Shown: positions 9,258-18,498, numbered from the stretch's first letter. The stretch: 53,544 nucleotides of DNA from Planctomycetota bacterium (GCA_026991575.1 JALXBF010000114.1:1-53544); one strand, 5' to 3'. Numbers and translations: made by a program. The notes: generated from the sequence alone by a model not told the origin.

Positions 9258-9935
9258 CTAGTCGCACTGGCATTCACCCCGCAGGCCTTCGAGCCCTTCG
9301 CGCACCAGCCAGGGCACCATCAGCAGGGCCGCCACCGGATCAGTCCACCACCAGCCAAACGCTGCGTTGCCTGCCAACCCAAGGAAAAGCGTCAGCGACA
9401 GATAGGCACATGCCAGCGTCTCTTTTGCTTCCGCACGCAGCGCCCGGCTGCCCAACTCGTCGGCACAGCGCAGCTTTGCCCATGCTACCAGCGGCATCAC
9501 AATCAGCGAGAACAGTGACAGAGCGATACCCAGCCAGGATTCTTCCGGGGCTTGGCCGCCCAGCAGCACGTAGAGCGACTGGACGGTGACGTAGGCTGCC
9601 AGTGCCAGGAAGGTTATGCCCACGATCCGGTGCACCCGACGTTCCAGTCGCTCGCTACTTGCCTCTAACTCAGGCCGCAACAAAGCCTTGATTCGGGGCA
9701 GCACGGCAAAGGCAGCCACCGCTTCGATCATGCTGTCCAGTCCAAAGCCCACCAGTACGATGCTGGCAGCGCGAATGCCGAGCCAGACGGCAAGCGCCGC
9801 CTCGGCCAGGTTGTACGCCAGCGTCACGGTGACAAGCCACCATGCTCGCCTGGCGTAGGTGACCGTTTTCGAGGAGGGCACGACGGCAGTAATGGCGCGA
9901 TCTCCGGTCTGTTCGGCACACGTTTGCCGTGCCAC
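9258..9935 (-). CDS. Cation diffusion facilitator-like transporter
   Basis: The 225-residue protein has about five or six membrane helices. The pairs GFGLDSMIEAVAA (after the second helix) and EAKETLACAYLSLTL (fifth helix) replace the HxxxD metal sites of classical CDF proteins with Asp/Glu residues; I recall a branch annotated only as cation transporter that has exactly these motifs. It lacks the C-terminal cytoplasmic domain of full-length CDF proteins, but ends in CQC, which might bind metal. A GTG at 9935 was taken as start; the ATG codons further in would remove little. It lies on the opposite strand between floA and nfeD and is divergent from nfeD. Confidence 0.78.
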   Translation of the reverse strand: MARQTCAEQTGDRAITAVVPSSKTVTYARRAWWLVTVTLAYNLAEAALAVWLGIRAASIVLVGFGLDSMIEAVAAFAVLPRIKALLRPELEASSERLERRVHRIVGITFLALAAYVTVQSLYVLLGGQAPEESWLGIALSLFSLIVMPLVAWAKLRCADELGSRALRAEAKETLACAYLSLTLFLGLAGNAAFGWWWTDPVAALLMVPWLVREGLEGLRGECQCD

Positions 9936-10138
9936 GGCGGTGGCCGTGGCCGCCTCTGGGCGAGCAAGGCTACTCGGTTCCGGTTGCCCCTGCGGTGCGC
10001 ATCTGCTCGGGCGGTGCGACGGTGTTATCTTACGTGGCGGGTATCGGTCCGTGCCGGCATCATAACGCCCGTCCGCGACCGACCACCGGCTCCAGCCGCT
10101 TAGAATGGAACAAACCGCTCAGGAGCTGGCCAAGCCAC

Positions 10139-12382
10139 ATGGGACGGAACAGGTCGGAACCAAGCCGGAGGGGGGGCTTCGGGACTGCGGCGCAGCTTGC
10201 CCTTTGCGTGCTCGTAGCGGTCTGGACTACGGTCGCCACGGCTGCTGCTGCCGCTGCCCAGGAGACTGGTCACAAATCGGGCGAGGCGAAGAAGGAGCCA
10301 ACAACTGGTACATTCATCACGATCCGTGGCCCGGTCACTGGTCGAACGATTGCCTATCTCCGCGCCCGTCTGCGTGATGCGCTGCAGGGCGGTGCCGAGC
10401 TGATCGTGCTGGCCGTGCACGGTAGCGGCGACAGCGAGTTCGAGGAGTGTTTGAAGGCGGCACGGATCATTGCTGGGGTGCAGGGTGCGGTGACGGTGGC
10501 GTATGTGGAAGGCGAGTTGGGTGGCCATGAGTTGATGCTTGCCCTGGCGGCCGATCGTATCGTGCTCCACCCTAACGCGACGTTGGGCCCGATCCTGTCT
10601 CGCCGCGAGCCCCCCGGCATCGTGCGCATCTATCGGACGGCGTACGATGAGCTGCTGAAGCAGAAAGGGCGCGATGCGTTTGTGCCGGTCGTCCGCGCCA
10701 TGATCGATCCATCGGTGCGGTTGCTGTATGTGAAGGTCGCCGAGGGAAACCGGGGGCTTCTGGTTACCGATAGCGACCGTGACCGGGTGTTGGCGGGCAA
10801 GACGATCGTTTCTTCTGATGTCATTGTCGATGTCAACCAGCTGCTCAAGCTCGACGCTCGCCGCGCGCGGCTGTGGGGTCTTGCTGAGGCGCTCTACGAA
10901 AGCCGGGAGGCGGTGGCCGAAGCGTACGGCCTGCCGCTGGAAGTAAGCCGGCGCGAACGGAAACTACTCGACCGCGTTGTGGCCGCGCGGGTCGAGGTCA
11001 GCGGGGTTGTGGACTACCGGATGCGCGATTACCTGCAACGCACGTGTCGTGAGTTGCGCAGCCGCGGTGTCAACCTAATGTTCTTTGTGATCGACAGCCC
11101 GGGAGGGCTTGCGTTCGTCGGTTTGGAGCTTGCGCATTTCATCGACAAGGACCTGACAGACGTGTTGTCGGTTGCGTACATCGAGGGCGAGGGACTCAGT
11201 GCCGCGGCGTTCATTGCCTTCGGCTGTGACGAGATCGTCATGAGTCCGCACGCGCGGCTGGGCGATTGCGGCGTGCTGGAGGCGGGTTGGGGCGTCGTGC
11301 GCTATGCCCCGGAGAAAGTGCTCACGGACGTCAAGCAGCAGCTTGAGCTACTGGCAAAGTCCAACGGTTATCCAGTGGCCTTGATGCATGCGTTTGTGGA
11401 CAAGGACATCGTGGTTGTCGAGGCGTTGAACCGGCGCACCGGGGCACGAGGGTTCTTCCGCGTGGATGAGCTGGACAAGAAGCGGTGGCAGGTCATACGC
11501 ACGGTGAAGCGGAAGGGCGAGTTCCTGGAAGTGGACGCCGAGAAGGCGATCGAATATCGGCTGGCGGTCGCAACAGCCGGTAACTTCGATCAGCTGTGTG
11601 AACTGTATGGCGTGGATCCGGCCCGCGTCATCCGCGCGTCACCCACCTGGATCGATGCCCTCGTCTACTGGCTAACCCGCCCGTTCGTCCGCTTCTTGCT
11701 GATGACGATCGGCATCATCGCGCTGTACACCGAGCTGAAGCTACCAGGCATTGGACTGCCGCTGATCATTTCCCTGATCTCGTTCACCTTGCTGTTCTGG
11801 AGCCTGGTGTTGCATGGGACGGCGACCGCGCTGGAGATTCTTCTGTTTCTGCTCGGCATCGTGCTCATCGCGGTTGAGATTCTCTTGGTGCCCGGTGCCG
11901 GGGTCTTTGGGGTATCGGGCCTGCTGCTGGTCGTCGTGTCGCTGATCCTGGCCAGCCAGAGCTTCCTGTGGCCGGCCAACGAGGCGGAGTGGAATGAGCT
12001 GTTGACGAACATCATCGCGGTGGCGGGCAGCATCTTCACGGTCTTATTGGGTATGGCCCTGCTGGCCCGCTTCTTGCCCGGCATCCCGGTTCTCGGACAT
12101 CTTGCGCTCGAACCCCCCACGCCAGCACCCGCGACAGGCCCCGCAGCCGAACCGGGCACCGGCTCGGCCTCGCCTGGGGCCGCTACGGTGGGTGCGGAGC
12201 TTGTCGGTGCGGTCGGAGTGGCACTGACGCCGCTGCGTCCAGCCGGTCGGATCCGCATCGGTGAGGAGCTCTACGACGTGGTCACCAGGGGGGAGTTCGT
12301 GGAGGCGGGCCAGAGTGTGCAGGTGGTTGAGATTCAGGGGAATCACATCGTCGTCCGCCCGATCCGGTCAGCTGGTGCTTGA
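10139..12382 (+). CDS. nfeD: NfeD-family membrane serine protease, long form with two ClpP-like domains
   Basis: The frame is open from 9929, but the ATG at 10139 is followed by a basic and then hydrophobic signal segment (LALCVLVAVWTTVATAAAAA), and AGGAG lies 13 bases upstream, so it was chosen (747 residues). Two ClpP/crotonase-like repeats follow. The second has FFVIDSPGG and EGEGLSAAAFIAFGCDEIVM, with the serine of the SAAAFIA segment as probable nucleophile. Four or five membrane helices occupy about 515-650, and a beta-barrel NfeD domain (VGVALTPLRPAGRIRIGEELYDVV) ends the protein. NfeD proteases act with FloA/stomatin proteins. The first protease repeat lacks an obvious Ser motif (ELGGHELMLALAADRIVLHP), so it may be structural. 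Confidence 0.85.
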   Translation: MGRNRSEPSRRGGFGTAAQLALCVLVAVWTTVATAAAAAAQETGHKSGEAKKEPTTGTFITIRGPVTGRTIAYLRARLRDALQGGAELIVLAVHGSGDSEFEECLKAARIIAGVQGAVTVAYVEGELGGHELMLALAADRIVLHPNATLGPILSRREPPGIVRIYRTAYDELLKQKGRDAFVPVVRAMIDPSVRLLYVKVAEGNRGLLVTDSDRDRVLAGKTIVSSDVIVDVNQLLKLDARRARLWGLAEALYESREAVAEAYGLPLEVSRRERKLLDRVVAARVEVSGVVDYRMRDYLQRTCRELRSRGVNLMFFVIDSPGGLAFVGLELAHFIDKDLTDVLSVAYIEGEGLSAAAFIAFGCDEIVMSPHARLGDCGVLEAGWGVVRYAPEKVLTDVKQQLELLAKSNGYPVALMHAFVDKDIVVVEALNRRTGARGFFRVDELDKKRWQVIRTVKRKGEFLEVDAEKAIEYRLAVATAGNFDQLCELYGVDPARVIRASPTWIDALVYWLTRPFVRFLLMTIGIIALYTELKLPGIGLPLIISLISFTLLFWSLVLHGTATALEILLFLLGIVLIAVEILLVPGAGVFGVSGLLLVVVSLILASQSFLWPANEAEWNELLTNIIAVAGSIFTVLLGMALLARFLPGIPVLGHLALEPPTPAPATGPAAEPGTGSASPGAATVGAELVGAVGVALTPLRPAGRIRIGEELYDVVTRGEFVEAGQSVQVVEIQGNHIVVRPIRSAGA

Positions 12383-12592
12383 GCCGGACCGGATCCCAAC
12401 CTGGCTCCCGCCCAACGCCGCCACCCTCGGGCATCTTCCTCGGAAGAGGACCGCGTACGCCGGGTTGTCTCGATCGGTTGGTGCGCTGATCAATACGATC
12501 GCGCGCGCAGGATCGCTGGCTAGCTCTGCCGCCGGAGTCCGGCCTGGCTCGGATCTGCCTGCCAAGAGGCGAGCCGCCGATGGAGGGTGCCG

Positions 12593-13342
12593 ATGAAGGT
12601 TCTGCCCGTGCTGGATCTCAAAGGGGGCAAAGCCGTGCACGCGAAGGGGGGAGCACGCGACCGTTACGAGCTTGTGCACGGGGTCTTTGGCGACGGGAGC
12701 GACCCGGTCGCTCTGGCCGAGCGCATCCGCCGGCGGCTTGGCCTCGAGGAGCTCTACGTCGCCGACCTGGACGCACTGCAGGGGCAGGGCGATCAGAGCA
12801 GCATCGTTGCTGAACTGACCAGCCGCGGTTTCCGAGTCTGGCTGGATGCGGGGGTGCGCAGTGCGGCGGATCTTGCCCGTGTCGCGGCCGCTCAACCCGC
12901 CGTGCTGATCTTTGCGCTGGAGACCGTCCCAGACCGGCAGCGCACGGCCGAGTTGCGCCGCCAGTGGCTTGCAGATTATGCCCCGGAAGAGGGGGATGTG
13001 GCCTTCAGCATCGACCTCCAGGCCGGCCGGCCGGTGCCCAATCGGTTCCTGCAGGAGGCTGACCCGGTGGCGGTTGCTCAAGCCGCACGGGCGATTGGTT
13101 TCCGCCACCTGATCCTGCTGGACCTGGCCGCCGTCGGATCGGCCCGCGGCATTGCGGCTGCAGCGCTGGTGGCGCCGATCCGAACACACTGCCCGGAGGT
13201 GCGGCTCTATGGCGGCGGGGGTGTGCGTGGCCCCGAGGACCTGGCCGTTGCCTGCCGGGCCGGTTTTGACGGCTTGCTGATTGCAACTGCTTTGCACAAC
13301 GGGCAAATCGGTCGCGACAAGCTACAATTGCTGGAGACGTGA
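12593..13342 (+). CDS. HisA-related TIM-barrel protein
   Basis: The protein begins MKVLPVLDLKGGKAVHAKGG, like HisA/HisF, and retains ELYVADLDALQG and VRLYGGGGVRGPEDL, but the substrate loops differ from true HisA (phosphoribosylformimino-AICAR-P isomerase). No histidine gene is nearby. Relatives of this kind (the HisA-like group in methanogens, methylotrophs and Planctomycetes) are found with genes for tetrahydromethanopterin-linked C1 metabolism; this is from memory and the function stays inferred. The ATG at 12593 sits 6 bases after GGAGG and is preferred to the GTG at 12587. The length is 249 residues. It lies 105 bases before the WXG100-like gene, so cotranscription is possible without implying a shared function. 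Confidence 0.75.
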   Translation: MKVLPVLDLKGGKAVHAKGGARDRYELVHGVFGDGSDPVALAERIRRRLGLEELYVADLDALQGQGDQSSIVAELTSRGFRVWLDAGVRSAADLARVAAAQPAVLIFALETVPDRQRTAELRRQWLADYAPEEGDVAFSIDLQAGRPVPNRFLQEADPVAVAQAARAIGFRHLILLDLAAVGSARGIAAAALVAPIRTHCPEVRLYGGGGVRGPEDLAVACRAGFDGLLIATALHNGQIGRDKLQLLET

Positions 13343-13447
13343 CGAACGATCGGGCGGAATGCCGGTCAATCTCTGGCACGACCAGCGATACCGGCTCGGT
13401 AGCGGGCGTCAGCACGCAGTTCGGCAGGCCCGTTCGGGGAGAGCACG

Positions 13448-13720
13448 ATGCCCCAGGCGATTGTCGACCCGGAAGAGCTGCGCCGCTTTGCCCAGCGGCT
13501 CAGGCAGTTTAACGAACAGCTGCAGCAGCAGATGGCCACGCTGCATGCCCAGCTGAGGGATCTCGGTGCCACGTGGCGCGACCAGGAGCATCGCAAGTTC
13601 ATGGAGGAATTCGAGCAGACGATGAAGGCCCTGCAACGCTTCGTGCACGCGGCGGAGGAGCATATTCCGTTCTTGCTACGGAAGGCGGAACGGGCTGAGG
13701 AGTATCTGCAGCAGCGGTAA
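13448..13720 (+). CDS. WXG100-like small helical protein
   Basis: The 90-residue protein is predicted to be two helices with a turn at LGATWRDQEHRKF (Trp43). Size, central tryptophan and the following F-x-x-x-F match the WXG100/Esx fold, but the glycine of WxG is an Asp (W-R-D). Esx proteins are dimeric substrates or components of type VII secretion. I see no C-terminal YxxxD/E secretion signal. GGGGAGAG precedes the ATG. It starts a set of four genes ending in an FtsK/EssC-like ATPase, which supports a role in a secretion-like machine. Alternatively it could be a structural subunit of a complex that does not export anything. Confidence 0.7.
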   Translation: MPQAIVDPEELRRFAQRLRQFNEQLQQQMATLHAQLRDLGATWRDQEHRKFMEEFEQTMKALQRFVHAAEEHIPFLLRKAERAEEYLQQR

Positions 13721-13769
13721 CGACGACGATGCCCGCCGCCGGATGGGGCCTCTGCGCGGTGAGAAGGTC

Positions 13770-14342
13770 ATGGCCCGGAACCAGGCTCACGTAGCGTCGA
13801 TTGAGGCGTTGGAGGACTTTCGGGGCAAGGTGGCTGCCTTCTGCGAGCTTGCCCGCAACACGGCGGAGCTGGCGTTGCTGGAGGCGCGGAAATTCGAGAA
13901 CGCCCTCGCTGACGAACAACGCTACTGGGTTGCCCGGTTGAAACGGCTGGAAAACGAGCTTGCGCTAGCCAAAGCAGAGTTGCATCGCGTTCGACTGGCC
14001 ACGCCCAGGGGTGAGACCCCACGCGACGGCGACGTACGACTCGTCATCCGCCGGATTAACGACAAGATCGCGCATGCGGAAGCCGCACTGCGCGAGCTGT
14101 CAGCACTGCGCAGCGCAGCCGCAAGCTGCCGCGAGAGCCTGCGCAAGGAGCTGGCACAGCTAATCGAGCTCGTAGGCAAGGAGCCGGTACCGGCAGTCCA
14201 ACGACTCACCGCCCTGCTGGACCGTCTGACGCAGTACCTGGCCGTTGCGCCGCCGCAGACCGGTGCGACGACTCAGGGAGTTCGCCATGGTGCAGAAGAG
14301 AAGGGGGGCGGCGAGGGAGGGGAATCGCATGGCGGCGCTTGA
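13770..14342 (+). CDS. Coiled-coil protein of the WXG100/FtsK-like locus
   Basis: I do not recognise a named family. The 190-residue protein from the ATG at 13770 (preceded by GAGAAGG) is almost entirely helical with heptad-like Leu/Ala spacing (LARNTAELALLEARKFENAL, RVRLATPRGETP turn, then INDKIAHAEAALREL). There is no signal peptide or membrane segment. The last 25 residues are Gly-rich and low in complexity, and overlap the next gene. Being sandwiched between two WXG100-like genes suggests a chaperone, a spacer or an LXG-like partner. The overall shape, long antiparallel helices with a linker, also resembles the helical N-terminal regions of type VII substrates, but no toxin domain follows. 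Confidence 0.65.
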   Translation: MARNQAHVASIEALEDFRGKVAAFCELARNTAELALLEARKFENALADEQRYWVARLKRLENELALAKAELHRVRLATPRGETPRDGDVRLVIRRINDKIAHAEAALRELSALRSAAASCRESLRKELAQLIELVGKEPVPAVQRLTALLDRLTQYLAVAPPQTGATTQGVRHGAEEKGGGEGGESHGGA

Positions 14343-14562
14343 ATCGGAAGCAACCAAATTGAAACGCGCTTTGACGGATCTGCGCCACCATTGGGAGGAC
14401 CTACAGCCGATCTGGCGCGACCGGGCGTCGCGCAGTTATGAGCAGGAGCTGTTGGAGCCGCTGATCGAAGCCACCGAACGCGCGATCCGTGCACTGGAAC
14501 AGGCCGCGGCCATGCATGCCCGACTGCGCGAACGAATCCGGCAGCTGCGCGAACAGGGTTGA
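14329..14562 (+). CDS. Second WXG100-like small helical protein
   Basis: From ATG 14329 (GGAGG 8 bases upstream) the product has 77 residues; an alternative ATG at 14287, with AGGGAG 6 bases upstream, would give 91 residues and put the key tryptophan at position 43, the same place as in the first WXG100-like protein. The helix-turn-helix centre reads LQPIWRDRASRSYEQEL, again W-x-D rather than W-x-G, followed by an aromatic residue. The gene overlaps the coiled-coil gene by 14 bases and lies 30 bases before the ATPase gene. Two such proteins in one locus recall the EsxA/EsxB heterodimer. The shared W-R-D motif suggests the two are paralogues. Confidence 0.68.
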   Translation: MAALESEATKLKRALTDLRHHWEDLQPIWRDRASRSYEQELLEPLIEATERAIRALEQAAAMHARLRERIRQLREQG

Positions 14563-14592
14563 GCACGACAGGAGAACTGTCCCTAAGTCGGT

Positions 14593-17500
14593 ATGGCCAC
14601 GACCCACGACCTCTTACAGCCGCTACACACGTCTGTGCTCGAGCTGATCGAGCAGTTCCGGTCGCTCGTGGCCTGGCGGCATGCACGCGAACGAGAGCTC
14701 CAGCGGCAAGCGCGTGAGAGCCAGGAGGCGCTTGCCCGCGAGCAACGTCAACGGACACGGAACATCGTCCGGCGGGTGGACGCGGCCATCGAGCAGCTAC
14801 GGCAGCGCGATGCCGAGCTGCGCGGCAAGGTGGCCGAGATTGAACGCCGCTATCACGCCCAGTTCAAAGAGCTGAAGCAACTGCTCAAGGCGCGGTACCG
14901 GCAGTTCCACCGTGCCGTCGAGCAGGCTCGTAAGTCCTACCGGGACGCCGCCTGGGAATCGACCACGATCCATGAGGCGACCAAGACCGGTGTCCGGGCC
15001 GACCTGGAAACCTACGGTAGCCAGCTCGAGGTTCTCGGCCGGCGGGCCGCGGCTGTCCGAGAGCACGCCATGCGGATTGCCGCGGACTGGTCAATCCCTC
15101 AGCTGGACGTCCCCGAGCACGGCCGCCCGCCTGCCGAAACAGCAGCCAAGCTCCGATCTGACCTGACCGCCGCCCAGGACCAGGCTGACGACCTCTTGCA
15201 GCGGGCCGGTTCGTGGCCTCGGCTGGGCACGGCCGGATGGCTGGCACTGGCCATCGGAGCATCGGTGGCCGTGGCAGTGACGGTAGCCGTCGGGGTCACG
15301 GTCCGTTGGCTGCCCGCTTTGCTGGGCTTTCCCCTGGTGCTGGTGCTGCTTGCAGGGTTGGCGTACCTAGTTCACTGGGTCGTACAGCGCAACCGCGTGC
15401 GGCGACTGCTCTGCGAAGCGGTGTCACTGGCCGCCTGGGTCGAGCGGAACCTGATTGCCTGTCGCCGCATGATGGAGTTGGAGGGACAGGAGCGGATCCG
15501 GCGCGATGCAGAACGACACCGCAGCGAGCTGAACCGGCTCCGGGCCCGTTTGCGTGAGGAGCTGCTGGCTGCACGCGACCGTTACCGCGCCGAGGGCCGC
15601 CGCATCCGCGACGGTGAGCTGCTGGACTTGCGCCGCATCCAGAGCGAGTTGCTCACGGCCCGCCAGGAAGTCGATGGCTTCCTGGAGCGGCGGCTGGCCG
15701 AGCTGCGTCGGGGGCGGTCGCGCGAACTGTTGGCCGCAAAGGCGTGGTACCGTGACCAGCAACAACGACGCCGCCTGCTGGCCGAGCAAGCACGCCGTGA
15801 TCTGGCAGCAGAGTTCGCCAGAAAGCTGCACTCGCTGCGCAACGACACCGCGAAGCTCTGGCAGGCCTGCCGGGAACGCTTCCCCGTGTGGCATCGGTTC
15901 GTGCCCGAACGGTGGCAACCAGCCGAAGAACCGGCTGAGTACGTGTTCATCGGACAAATGGACTACGACCTCATCGAACACGCCGGGGCACGGGAGGGGT
16001 GGTTTGCCGACCGGGCTGATGCCTGCTTTTGCCTGCCAGCGCTCGTGCCACTGCCGCCATCGGGTGCTCTTATGCTAGACGTCCCGCCGCAGCGCCACCG
16101 TGACGCAGTTGGCTGGCAGCGAAACTTCATTGCGCGTTACCTGCAAGCAGTGCCACCTGGCCGCTTCCGCCTCCTGCTGCTGGACCCGGCGTTCCTGGGG
16201 GATCCGTTCTCCGGACTCATGCACCTGGCCGACTATGATCGCAGCGTCGTGTCGGGCCGCATCTGGAGTGAGCCGCGGGCGATCGATCAGCAGCTGGAAA
16301 GGCTCCAGGAACAGCTCGAGACCGTAATCCAGGCATTCTTACGCGATCGGTTCGCCACGTTACGCGAGTACAACCGATCGGCAGGGGAGGTTGCCGAACC
16401 GTACCGCCTGGTGGTGCTGACCGACTGCCCCGACTCGCTGCCGGAGTCCGCTCTGCACCGGCTCCACGCGATTGCCACGAACGCGACCCGCTGTGGTGTC
16501 ACGCTGCTGCTATTGCGGCCGGCGCGCTCCTCGCCGCTTGGGGCGGTTGAGGAAGAGGTGCTCGGGCCCGTTTCGCTCAGCGGTCAACTTGACTACCCGC
16601 AACTCCGCTTCGACGAAGTCGCTGGTGAGCGGCTGCCACCTGTGGAACTGGAAGCGGCACCGCCCAGCGAGCTCTTCACCCGGCTGGTGCACCGGGTTGG
16701 GGCACTGGTTGCCGAAGCGGGCCGCGTGGAGGTGCCCTTTGAGCGGATCCTCCCTGAGCCTGCACAGTGGTGGCAAGCTTCCACACGCGACGGCCTTGCC
16801 GTGCCCCTGGGGGTAATCGGGGCGCAAGCCGTGCAGGAACTGCAACTCGGCCGCGGTACCGCACAGCACGTGCTCGTGGCGGGGCGCACCGGCTCGGGCA
16901 AGTCTAACCTGCTTCACGTGCTGATCACCTCGGCAGCACTCAAGTACAGCCCGAACGAATTGCTGTTGTATCTGGTCGACTTCAAGAAGGGGGTCGAGTT
17001 CAAAGCGTACGCCAGCTACGAGTTGCCACATGCTCGGGTGGTAGCGATCGAGAGCGAACGTGAGTTCGGCCTGAGTGTCCTGCAACAACTCGATCACGAG
17101 CTGCAGCGACGCGGTGAGCTGTTCCGCGCGGCCGGAGTCCAGGACCTGCCCTCCTACCGCAGGGCACGCCCCAATGAACCGATGCCCCGGATCCTGCTGA
17201 TCGTGGACGAGTTCCAGGAGTTCTTTGTCGAGGACGATCAGATTGCCCAGCAGGCTTCGCTGCTGCTGGACCGGCTCGTGCGCCAGGGACGTGCCTTCGG
17301 CATGCATGTGCTACTCGGGTCGCAGACGCTTGGCGGGGCATACTCGCTTGCCCGAAGCACGGTCAGCCAAATGGGTGTACGCATCGCGCTGCAATGCAGT
17401 GAAGGCGATGCGCATTTGATCCTGAGCGAGGACAATCCGGCGGCGCGCCTGCTGAGCCGCCCGGGCGAAGCGATCTACAACGACGCCAACGGACTGGTGG

Positions 17501-18498
17501 AAGGCAACCGGCGGTTTCAGATCGCGTGGCTGCCGGCGCCGGTGCGCGACCGCTACCTGGCCGAAGTGCGCCGCTTGGCGGAACAGGCACAGTGGCATCG
17601 CGACGTCCCGATGCTGGTCTTTGAGGGCAATGTGCCGGCCGATCTTGCTCGCAATGATGAGCTTTCCGATCTGCTTGCTCGACCCTGGCAGCCGGACGCT
17701 CCGCAACAGGCGCTGCAACTCTGGTTGGGTGAGTCGGTCGCGCTGCCGAGGCCGGTTGCGGCAATGCTTGAACCGCGCGCCGGTAGCAATCTGCTGCTGG
17801 TCGGCCAGGATGCGGTCGGTGCAGCCGGTATCCTGGTCTCCTCATTGCTGAGCGCAGCGGCACAGCGACCGCCTGCCGGCAGCGATGGGCTACGCATCTA
17901 CATCGCCGACGAAGCGGCTCCTGAACGTTGCCACCGCCAGCTCTGGCGCCAGCTCGCAGAGTTCCTGCCCCACCAGGTCGAGCTTCTTGGCTCCGGGCGG
18001 GCCGTCGAGGAGCTCGTGCTTCGGCTCGCCGACGAGCTGGACCGTCACGAGAGCGACGGTGCGGTAACGCTCGTCGTTCTCTATGACATCGCGCGGATCC
18101 GCGCCCTGCGGGCCGCCGATGAGCTGTTCAGCTTCACGGACACCGGGGGGCAGGACGGCGCAGACGTGTCGCGTCGCTTCCGCAAACTCTACGAGGAGGG
18201 GCCGGAGCGAAACGTGCACCTGCTGGTATGGTGTGACACGGCGGCTGGTGCCCAGCGGGTCTTCGGCCGCAGCGGGGTGCGAGAGTTTGGCCTGCGGGTC
18301 GTCTTCCAGATGAGCGCCAACGACTCCACCACCTTGATCGACTCCCCGGCCGCAGCCAGGCTGGGGGTGTACCGGGCGCTGTTCTACGACGAGGACCGAG
18401 GGACGCTGGAGAAGTTCCGACCGTATGCCGTGCCGGAACTGGTACAGCTCAAAGAGCTCGCACGGCGCATTGCCGCCCGCTTTGCGGCGGAGAGGTGA
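14593..18498 (+). CDS. FtsK/SpoIIIE (EssC/EccC-like) membrane ATPase
   Basis: The 1301-residue protein has N-terminal coiled coils (about 20-120), two membrane helices (about 210-265), a second coiled-coil stretch (285-400) and then FtsK/SpoIIIE-type modules. The central module is intact: Walker A GRTGSGKS at 764-771, Walker B RILLIVDEFQEFF with Asp872-Glu873, and a typical SQTLGG sensor. A further module near 1060-1290 has a degenerate P-loop (VGQDAVGAA) and Walker B, as non-catalytic modules of EssC/EccC often do. Such ATPases drive type VII secretion and bind Esx proteins. A plain DNA translocase is less likely because the gamma domain is missing and WXG100-like genes lie directly upstream. 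Confidence 0.85.
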   Translation: MATTHDLLQPLHTSVLELIEQFRSLVAWRHARERELQRQARESQEALAREQRQRTRNIVRRVDAAIEQLRQRDAELRGKVAEIERRYHAQFKELKQLLKARYRQFHRAVEQARKSYRDAAWESTTIHEATKTGVRADLETYGSQLEVLGRRAAAVREHAMRIAADWSIPQLDVPEHGRPPAETAAKLRSDLTAAQDQADDLLQRAGSWPRLGTAGWLALAIGASVAVAVTVAVGVTVRWLPALLGFPLVLVLLAGLAYLVHWVVQRNRVRRLLCEAVSLAAWVERNLIACRRMMELEGQERIRRDAERHRSELNRLRARLREELLAARDRYRAEGRRIRDGELLDLRRIQSELLTARQEVDGFLERRLAELRRGRSRELLAAKAWYRDQQQRRRLLAEQARRDLAAEFARKLHSLRNDTAKLWQACRERFPVWHRFVPERWQPAEEPAEYVFIGQMDYDLIEHAGAREGWFADRADACFCLPALVPLPPSGALMLDVPPQRHRDAVGWQRNFIARYLQAVPPGRFRLLLLDPAFLGDPFSGLMHLADYDRSVVSGRIWSEPRAIDQQLERLQEQLETVIQAFLRDRFATLREYNRSAGEVAEPYRLVVLTDCPDSLPESALHRLHAIATNATRCGVTLLLLRPARSSPLGAVEEEVLGPVSLSGQLDYPQLRFDEVAGERLPPVELEAAPPSELFTRLVHRVGALVAEAGRVEVPFERILPEPAQWWQASTRDGLAVPLGVIGAQAVQELQLGRGTAQHVLVAGRTGSGKSNLLHVLITSAALKYSPNELLLYLVDFKKGVEFKAYASYELPHARVVAIESEREFGLSVLQQLDHELQRRGELFRAAGVQDLPSYRRARPNEPMPRILLIVDEFQEFFVEDDQIAQQASLLLDRLVRQGRAFGMHVLLGSQTLGGAYSLARSTVSQMGVRIALQCSEGDAHLILSEDNPAARLLSRPGEAIYNDANGLVEGNRRFQIAWLPAPVRDRYLAEVRRLAEQAQWHRDVPMLVFEGNVPADLARNDELSDLLARPWQPDAPQQALQLWLGESVALPRPVAAMLEPRAGSNLLLVGQDAVGAAGILVSSLLSAAAQRPPAGSDGLRIYIADEAAPERCHRQLWRQLAEFLPHQVELLGSGRAVEELVLRLADELDRHESDGAVTLVVLYDIARIRALRAADELFSFTDTGGQDGADVSRRFRKLYEEGPERNVHLLVWCDTAAGAQRVFGRSGVREFGLRVVFQMSANDSTTLIDSPAAARLGVYRALFYDEDRGTLEKFRPYAVPELVQLKELARRIAARFAAER

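Noticed and set aside
9929-10138. 70-codon upstream extension of NfeD
   Set aside because: It overlaps the start of the divergent CDF gene and places the signal peptide internally.
12368-13306. 312-codon minus-strand frame opposite the HisA paralogue
   Set aside because: The plus strand encodes a clear TIM-barrel protein with a good ribosome site.
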